Source: Pimelobacter simplex
GTDB taxonomy: Bacteria > Actinomycetota > Actinomycetes > Propionibacteriales > Nocardioidaceae
Assembly (NCBI RefSeq): GCF_900114845.1
Contig: NZ_FOUK01000001.1
Coordinates: 1,156,479 to 1,220,478, forward strand
Direction of reading: 5' to 3'
DNA: 64,000 bases
Below are positions 59,089 to 64,000 of the stretch, piece after piece. Numbering within the stretch: position 1 is the first letter of the stretch; every line of letters begins with the position of its first letter. Both the position numbers and the translations under genes were made by a program. Below the pieces are notes generated by a model. The model was not told the DNA's origin. It searched no databases and saw only the letters and a list, made by a program, of their open reading frames with translations.

Positions 59089-62000
59089 ATGAAACGCCTC
59101 GCCCTCGCCCTGCTCGCCCTCGTCCTGCCGCTCGCCGGCCTCGGCCTCGTCGCGCCTGCGCCCGTCGCGCACGCCGCGACGACCGACCTCTCCTCCGGCA
59201 CGGTGAGCTGGGGGATCAAGGCCTCCTGGCGCAGCTACATCGGCGCCGCCGGGACGACGGGCGGCGACGGCGCCGTCGTCCGGCGCGCGCCCAACGGCGT
59301 GGCCGACGGCTTCGACTTCCCGGTCACCTCGGGCGCCTATGACGACGCGACCCGCACCACCACGCTGCGGCTCGGTGGGTGGGTCCGCTTTCAGGTGTAC
59401 CCCGAGGACTCGGGCCGCTACGCGCTCGACTCGACGTTCAAGGACCTCGAGGTGCGGATCGGGCCGGACGCCCAGGAGATCCGCGGCACCTACGTCGGCT
59501 ACAGCCGCGACGACCCGGGCGGCGCGCTGCACGAGGACGTCGACGTGGTGCTCGCGACGCTCGACGTGGCCGGCGCCGAGGGCACGGCCTTCGCCGACGG
59601 CCACACCCGCTGGGACGCGATCCCCAGCCAGGGTGGCGAGGGGCAGCGCCTCTACGCACCGGGGACGGCGTTCGACCCCGTCACCATCGCCTACGACGGT
59701 CCGGGCGGCATCCCCGACCTGGCCGAGCGCTTCGACCAGCCGGGCGCCCCGGTGCTCAGCGAGGGAGCGCGGTGGCTCAGCGGCAGCACCGTCTCCGGTG
59801 GCGCCAACGCGCAGCGCTCGCTGGAGGTCTCGGCCCGGGGCGACGTCGTCTACGCGACCCAGTTCGACGCCGCGCACGGCGCCCAGAAGCTCATCGTCAC
59901 CGCGCTCGACGCGCAGGACCTGACGCCGGTCGGGACGCCGTACACGCACACGATGGTGGCCACCGGCGGCAGCGGGCGCTTCCTGCGCACCGCGCTCGAC
60001 CCGGTCACCGACACCCTCTTCCTCGTCACCGCAAAGGACGGTGCCGCGCAGAACGAGGTCACCCTGCGCACGCTGCGCTTCGACCGCTCCGGCGGCACGT
60101 TCACGGCCGGGGTGGCCGGCGTGCTGCTCACCTCGTCGGCGCCCGGGGTGAGCGCCCTGACCTGGAACCGGGTGGCGGGCGAGCTCGGCGTGGTCGTCCT
60201 CGACGGGTCGGTCGCGAGCGAGCAGAACCCCTACCGCTTGGTGCGGGTGAGCCCCGACGGCGAGGGCGGGTGGACGGTGCGCCGGGCTCCCGTCGCGTGG
60301 GCCCCCAGCGGTGACTTCCCGGGTGGCTGGGCGCTGACCGGTGGCACGCCGGCTCCGCCCGGCAATGCCGCGGACCCGAGCCTGGCCGCCCTCGGCGACG
60401 GCTCCTACGTGCTGGCGCTGGGCGCCGCCCGGGTCGTCGCGAACGGCACCGACCACTACGCGCCGGCCTACCGGCTGGCGCCGACCGGTGACGCCACCGT
60501 GACGGCCACCGGCATCCCGGGCACCGAGGCCCGGCTCTTCTACGAGGGCAGCGGCGTCTTCTACGGCTGGACCGCGGCGGTCGCCGGGCCGGACGGCTCG
60601 GTCTACCTGCACGGCAACAACCAGCGGCTCGCCGACTACCAGCGCGTCGACCTCGACGGCGACCGGGCCGTGGCCCGGCCTGCGGTCGAGGGTGAGCCGA
60701 TCGCGCAGTACCACGAGCTCGGCTTCGACACCTCCCGCGCCGCCTGGCAGATGGCGTACGACGCCGAGCGGGGCCTGCTCTGGGCCACCGACGACTCCGA
60801 CGCGCAGGGCCGCACGCTCAAGCTGGTCGACGACGCCGGCACCCTGGCCGGCTACCGGGTCGCGGAGTACGCCCAGAACGGCGGCACCCAGATGGTGCTG
60901 AAGACCGGTGTCGACGGCTCGGTCTACGTGCCGGTGCAGTCGGCGACCGCTCCGCGCGAGCTCGGCTACCGCCGGATGGTCCTCGACGGCATCGCGCCGC
61001 GCGTCACCACCCAGCCCGACGACGTGACGGTCGAGCTCGCGGCCGGCGAGGCCGGCCGTCCCGCAACGTTCACCGCCGCGATCGACGCCGCCCTCGGTGG
61101 CCGCCTGCAGTGGCAGGCCCGCCGGCCGGGGGAGACCCGGTTCCAGGACGTGCCCGGCGCCGACGCCGCCACGCTGCGGGTCGACGCGACGCCGGCCGCC
61201 GGCGGCACGACCTACCGGCTCAAGGTCGCCAACGACGCGGGCACGGTGGTCTCCGACGAGGCGGTCCTCGCGGTCGCCTACGCGCCGCGCTTCACGCTCG
61301 ACGCGCGGCACCGGACGGTGACCGAGGGCGCGGACGCGACCTTCGTCGTCGACGTCCAGGCCGGCCCGGCCCTCACCTCGCTGGTCTGGCAGCGCCGGGT
61401 CGGCGGCTACTGGCAGCCGATCCCCGCCGACGACGACAACGTGGTCGTCGACAGCGCCGGCGGCGTCTCGTCGCTCACCGTCGTCGGCACCAACCTCGAC
61501 CAGTCCGGCTCGCTGTTCCGGGCCAAGGCCGTCAACGCTGCCGGTACGACGTACTCGGCCGCCGCGCGGCTGACGGTCACGCCGCGGCGGGCGGTCCCGG
61601 CCGAGGGCCTCACGCTCGACGGCGTCGTGCTGGAGTGGTCGGGCAGCGACGAGCTGCAGGTCGCGCCGCCGTTCGGTGGCTCGAGCTACCTGTCGGCGGG
61701 AGTCTCCGACGGCGACGAGGCGACCTACCGGGCCACCGACGGCGATGTCGCGGTCGTGCACCGCGCGGCCGACGGCACCGAGGTGCCCGCCACCTGGGCG
61801 ACCCGCGCGGCCATGGTGGGCGGCGGGGTCGACCAGCTCGTGCGGCTCTCGGAGGGCCGGGCCGAGCTCGCCGCCGACGGCTCGGCGACGGTCCGCTGGG
61901 ACGGCACGTTCTCGGTCAACTTCTACGGCGGTCTGGTGCCCTTCTGGTTCACCGACCCCGTGCTGGAGGTCGACGCCGACGGGACCGGCACGCTGCGCGC

Positions 62001-62937
62001 CGACCTCGACGGCTACGGCTCGAGCCAGGCCGACCCGAACCAGCGGACGCCGCTCGACGAGGTCGCCGGCGTCCGGGTCGCGAGCTTCGAGGGCGTCGAG
62101 CTCGACCCGGCGGGCGCGGTCGTCGTCACGCCCGCGTACGGGGGCGTCGAGGTCGACCTGCCGGCGAGCGCGACCCCGCAGCACCGCGCCGGAGCGGGCT
62201 GGGGTTCCTGGCCGCAGGCGTTCGTGGACTTCCACCTGGCGACCGGGCTGGCGTCGTACTGGTACTCCTCGGGTGGGGCTGCCGACGGGCACAAGGCGCC
62301 CGCGCCCGTCACCGTCGACCTCACCGACGCCGAGGAGGCCGACCGCGAGCCGGCCGCCCCGACGGTGCGGCTCACGCTCGACGACGACCGCGTCGTCCAC
62401 GGCACCCGTCCGGTCGCGACCGTCGCCGTCGGCGCACCGGGTGCGCCGGCGCCCTCCGGCCCGGTCGAGGTGCGCGTCGCCGGCCGGACGCTGCGCGGGA
62501 CGCTGGCCTCCGGCGCCGCGCAGGTCGTGCTGCCCGCCGACCTCGGCGCCGGACGCCACCCGGTCGTCGCGACCTACGCCGGCGCGACCGCGCGGGCGGC
62601 GCTGACCGTCGCCAAGGCCGCTCCTGCGGTGGGCGCGAGACTGCCCGCGAAGGTGCCGGCGGGCAAGCGCGCCAAGGCCGTCAAGCTCCGGGTGAGCGTG
62701 TCGCTGCCCGGGGACGGCCGCGTCGGCTACACCGGCCAGCTCGTCGTCCGCGACGGCGGCCGGGTGCTCGCCGTGCGCAGCGTCCGGAGCCTGCGCGGCA
62801 CCGTCGTCGTCACCGTGCCCCGCTCGGTCGTGCGCAGCCTGCGGGCCGGGCGTCACTACTGGTCCGTGGTCGCCACCGCCTCGCCCGGCACGAAGCGGGT
62901 CGCCACCCCGCTCCGCGCGGTGCGGGTCAGGCGGTAG
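59089..62937 (+). CDS. large secreted protein with two HtaA-like domains
   Basis: This 1282-residue protein has a signal peptide to about residue 30 (APVAHA). In order it has an N-terminal HtaA-like domain (about 31-215: VSWGIKASWRSYI), a long beta-rich region resembling a propeller (about 225-620), two Ig-like domains (about 638-725 and 730-835), and a second HtaA-like domain (about 840-1085: VNFYGGLVPFWFTDPVLEV, ASYWYSSGGAADGHK). An Ig-like repeat (about 1090-1180) and a basic C-terminal domain follow. No membrane or sortase anchor is seen. Classical HtaA proteins bind haem through Tyr and His; here the first domain has no His at the usual central position. Role inferred: capture of haem outside the cell. 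Confidence 0.85.
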   Translation: MKRLALALLALVLPLAGLGLVAPAPVAHAATTDLSSGTVSWGIKASWRSYIGAAGTTGGDGAVVRRAPNGVADGFDFPVTSGAYDDATRTTTLRLGGWVRFQVYPEDSGRYALDSTFKDLEVRIGPDAQEIRGTYVGYSRDDPGGALHEDVDVVLATLDVAGAEGTAFADGHTRWDAIPSQGGEGQRLYAPGTAFDPVTIAYDGPGGIPDLAERFDQPGAPVLSEGARWLSGSTVSGGANAQRSLEVSARGDVVYATQFDAAHGAQKLIVTALDAQDLTPVGTPYTHTMVATGGSGRFLRTALDPVTDTLFLVTAKDGAAQNEVTLRTLRFDRSGGTFTAGVAGVLLTSSAPGVSALTWNRVAGELGVVVLDGSVASEQNPYRLVRVSPDGEGGWTVRRAPVAWAPSGDFPGGWALTGGTPAPPGNAADPSLAALGDGSYVLALGAARVVANGTDHYAPAYRLAPTGDATVTATGIPGTEARLFYEGSGVFYGWTAAVAGPDGSVYLHGNNQRLADYQRVDLDGDRAVARPAVEGEPIAQYHELGFDTSRAAWQMAYDAERGLLWATDDSDAQGRTLKLVDDAGTLAGYRVAEYAQNGGTQMVLKTGVDGSVYVPVQSATAPRELGYRRMVLDGIAPRVTTQPDDVTVELAAGEAGRPATFTAAIDAALGGRLQWQARRPGETRFQDVPGADAATLRVDATPAAGGTTYRLKVANDAGTVVSDEAVLAVAYAPRFTLDARHRTVTEGADATFVVDVQAGPALTSLVWQRRVGGYWQPIPADDDNVVVDSAGGVSSLTVVGTNLDQSGSLFRAKAVNAAGTTYSAAARLTVTPRRAVPAEGLTLDGVVLEWSGSDELQVAPPFGGSSYLSAGVSDGDEATYRATDGDVAVVHRAADGTEVPATWATRAAMVGGGVDQLVRLSEGRAELAADGSATVRWDGTFSVNFYGGLVPFWFTDPVLEVDADGTGTLRADLDGYGSSQADPNQRTPLDEVAGVRVASFEGVELDPAGAVVVTPAYGGVEVDLPASATPQHRAGAGWGSWPQAFVDFHLATGLASYWYSSGGAADGHKAPAPVTVDLTDAEEADREPAAPTVRLTLDDDRVVHGTRPVATVAVGAPGAPAPSGPVEVRVAGRTLRGTLASGAAQVVLPADLGAGRHPVVATYAGATARAALTVAKAAPAVGARLPAKVPAGKRAKAVKLRVSVSLPGDGRVGYTGQLVVRDGGRVLAVRSVRSLRGTVVVTVPRSVVRSLRAGRHYWSVVATASPGTKRVATPLRAVRVRR

Positions 62938-63751
62938 GCGGGTCGAGCACCCCCGCCCGCTGCTGGGCCACGAACCGGGTCGCCATGCGGTTGACGAGCC
63001 CCGGGGCGAGCCGGCCGATCCGCCACGCGATCCGCGCCTGGCGCGGCTCGATCACGATCGGCCGGTTCGCCGCGACCGCGGCGAGCACCCGGCGGGCGAG
63101 CAGGTCCGGGTCGACCGGCTCCTTGATGCCCTGCCCCTCCAGGTAGAAGTCGCGGCCCTTGAACCGCCCGATCTCGCCCTTGTCGAGGATCGGGGTGTCG
63201 ACGGCTGCCGGGCAGACCGCGGTGACGCCGACGCCGTGCGCGGCGGCCTCGGTGCGCAGCGCGAGCGACATCCCGACGACCGCGTGCTTCGTCGTGACGT
63301 ACGACGTCATCAGGCCCGCCGCCATCAGCCCGCCCATCGACGCGGTGTTGACGATGTGCCCGGCGCGCTGCCGGATCATCTGCGGGTACGCCGCGTGGAC
63401 GCCGTGCACCACGCCGCGGACGTTGACGTCGATGATCGCGTTCCACTGGTCGAGGGTGAGGTCCTCGGTGTTGCCGAGGAAGGTGATCCCGGCGTTGTTG
63501 AACATGAGGTCGAGCCGGCCGTGCGCGGCGACGACGGCGTCCACCGCGTCCTGCACGGCCGCGGCGGACGTGACGTCGACGGCGCGCGCGACCGCCGTGC
63601 CGGGGCCGGTGAGCCCGGCGACGAGCGCCTCGGCGGCAGGCAGGTCGACGTCCGCGACGACGACGTGCGCCCCCTCCGCGACGAGCGCCCGGACCAGGGC
63701 CGCGCCGATGCCCGACCCGCCGCCGGTGACGATCGCGGTCCGCGCGCTCAT
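62927..63751 (-). CDS. short-chain dehydrogenase/reductase
   Basis: This 274-residue SDR has the cofactor motif VTGGGSGIGAALV, NNAG in LMFNNAGITF, the catalytic Ser in NTASMGGLMAA and YVTTKHAVVG (Tyr and Lys). The Asp after the second strand (VVADVD) suggests NAD preference. Its end overlaps the HtaA gene by 11 bp (convergent). It is coupled by a 4-nt overlap to the next SDR. Substrate unknown. Confidence 0.92.
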   Translation of the reverse strand: MSARTAIVTGGGSGIGAALVRALVAEGAHVVVADVDLPAAEALVAGLTGPGTAVARAVDVTSAAAVQDAVDAVVAAHGRLDLMFNNAGITFLGNTEDLTLDQWNAIIDVNVRGVVHGVHAAYPQMIRQRAGHIVNTASMGGLMAAGLMTSYVTTKHAVVGMSLALRTEAAAHGVGVTAVCPAAVDTPILDKGEIGRFKGRDFYLEGQGIKEPVDPDLLARRVLAAVAANRPIVIEPRQARIAWRIGRLAPGLVNRMATRFVAQQRAGVLDPPTA

Positions 63752-64000
63752 CCGAACGCCTTCTCGACCAGGCCGACGAGGTCGGGATAGCGCCGCAGGT
63801 GCGCGCCGCCGTTGATGTCGAGCGTCTCGCCGGTGATCCAGGCGGCGTCGTCGGAGAGCAGGAAGCGGATCGCTGCCGCGATCTCGTCGGGCTCGCCGGA
63901 GCGGCCGAGCGCGGTGTTGTCGACGTAGTCGTCGCGGACGCCGGGGATGTCCATCGCCGGCGCGGTGAGCGGCGTGACGACCAGACCGGGTGCGACCGCG
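63748..64000 (-). CDS. short-chain dehydrogenase, C-terminal part (5' end outside window)
   Basis: The visible 83 residues end an SDR: VAPGLVVTPLT, then GRSGEPDEIAAAIRFLLSDD and WITGETLDINGG, the conserved C-terminal pattern of FabG-like enzymes. The frame continues past the right edge without a start, so the apparent internal ATG at 63954 is not the start. It overlaps the other SDR by 4 nt, so both are in one operon. Confidence 0.88.
   Translation of the reverse strand, partial: AVAPGLVVTPLTAPAMDIPGVRDDYVDNTALGRSGEPDEIAAAIRFLLSDDAAWITGETLDINGGAHLRRYPDLVGLVEKAFG

Noticed and set aside
58993..62856. 1287-residue open frame on the minus strand opposite the large HtaA gene
   Set aside because: It is a GC-driven antisense shadow: low-complexity Arg/Val/Gly sequence, no domain, no ribosome site, while the plus-strand protein has signal peptide and recognisable domains.

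Overview
The window is a GC-rich chromosomal segment of an actinobacterium, most likely Nocardioides or a close relative in the Propionibacteriales. The evidence is the codon use, the frequent GTG starts and ATGA/GTGA overlaps, a mycothiol enzyme (Mca), DtxR/IdeR-type iron boxes, a SigE-family sigma factor, a DUF222/HNH protein and HtaA haem proteins. I see no rRNA, tRNA, CRISPR array, prophage or insertion sequence. Genes are tightly packed. The only gene-free stretch over 300 bases is 58095-58502, the iron-controlled divergent promoter region of a haem-uptake locus.

Layout. 1-4 kb: the end of a VanW-family gene, a Uma2-type protein, a secreted lipase, and a DUF35/thiolase-like pair resembling sterol side-chain enzymes. 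4.0-7.5 kb: an operon encoding a small secreted protein, a lipoprotein, a membrane-anchored small protein and a MacB-type ABC transporter. 7.5-12.2 kb: a class III nucleotide cyclase opposite a MoxR-like AAA ATPase / OsmC / VWA operon. 12.3-15.5 kb: a WXG100-like / DUF1023 hydrolase / lipoprotein cassette. 15.5-22.2 kb: small metabolic and stress genes (TauE, PNPOx-like, VOC, DinB, UbiB kinase, YiaA, cupin, MsrA, DUF5995). 22.2-27 kb: a core block, metB - AI-2E transporter - greA - DUF4307 - mca - small membrane protein, whose order I recall as matching M. tuberculosis Rv1079-Rv1083. 27-34.3 kb: LysE exporter, TetR, GGDEF protein, MpaB oxygenase, sigma factor with a membrane partner, an HTH/membrane-protein pair with a striking promoter, and a DUF222/HNH gene. 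34.4-47.9 kb: CoA transferase, MaoC, adenosine deaminase, C39-like protein and kinase, dipeptidase, a deoC-aldehyde dehydrogenase operon, FKBP, phosphosugar mutase, and a MerR/aldo-keto reductase pair.

48.7-62.9 kb is the most interesting part: an iron/haem acquisition region. A haem oxygenase gene lies downstream of a TetR gene and an IdeR-like box. A six-gene operon (hmuT-hmuU-hmuV, a membrane-anchored beta-sandwich protein, a membrane-anchored HtaA protein, a secreted HtaA/Ig-like protein) runs leftward from two overlapping iron boxes to a perfect 19-bp terminator stem. Every junction in it is a 4-nt overlap. Diverging from it under a near-perfect iron box is a secreted neocarzinostatin-fold protein, then a strong terminator stem, then a 1282-residue secreted protein with two HtaA-like domains. 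The neocarzinostatin-like fold appears to recur in two proteins of the operon. I infer a surface haem-relay system: secreted and anchored binding proteins pass haem to HmuT, HmuUV imports it, and haem oxygenase opens the ring to release iron. Use of a neocarzinostatin-type fold in such a system is the main candidate for something undescribed.

At the right edge are two overlapping short-chain dehydrogenase genes, the second cut by the window end.
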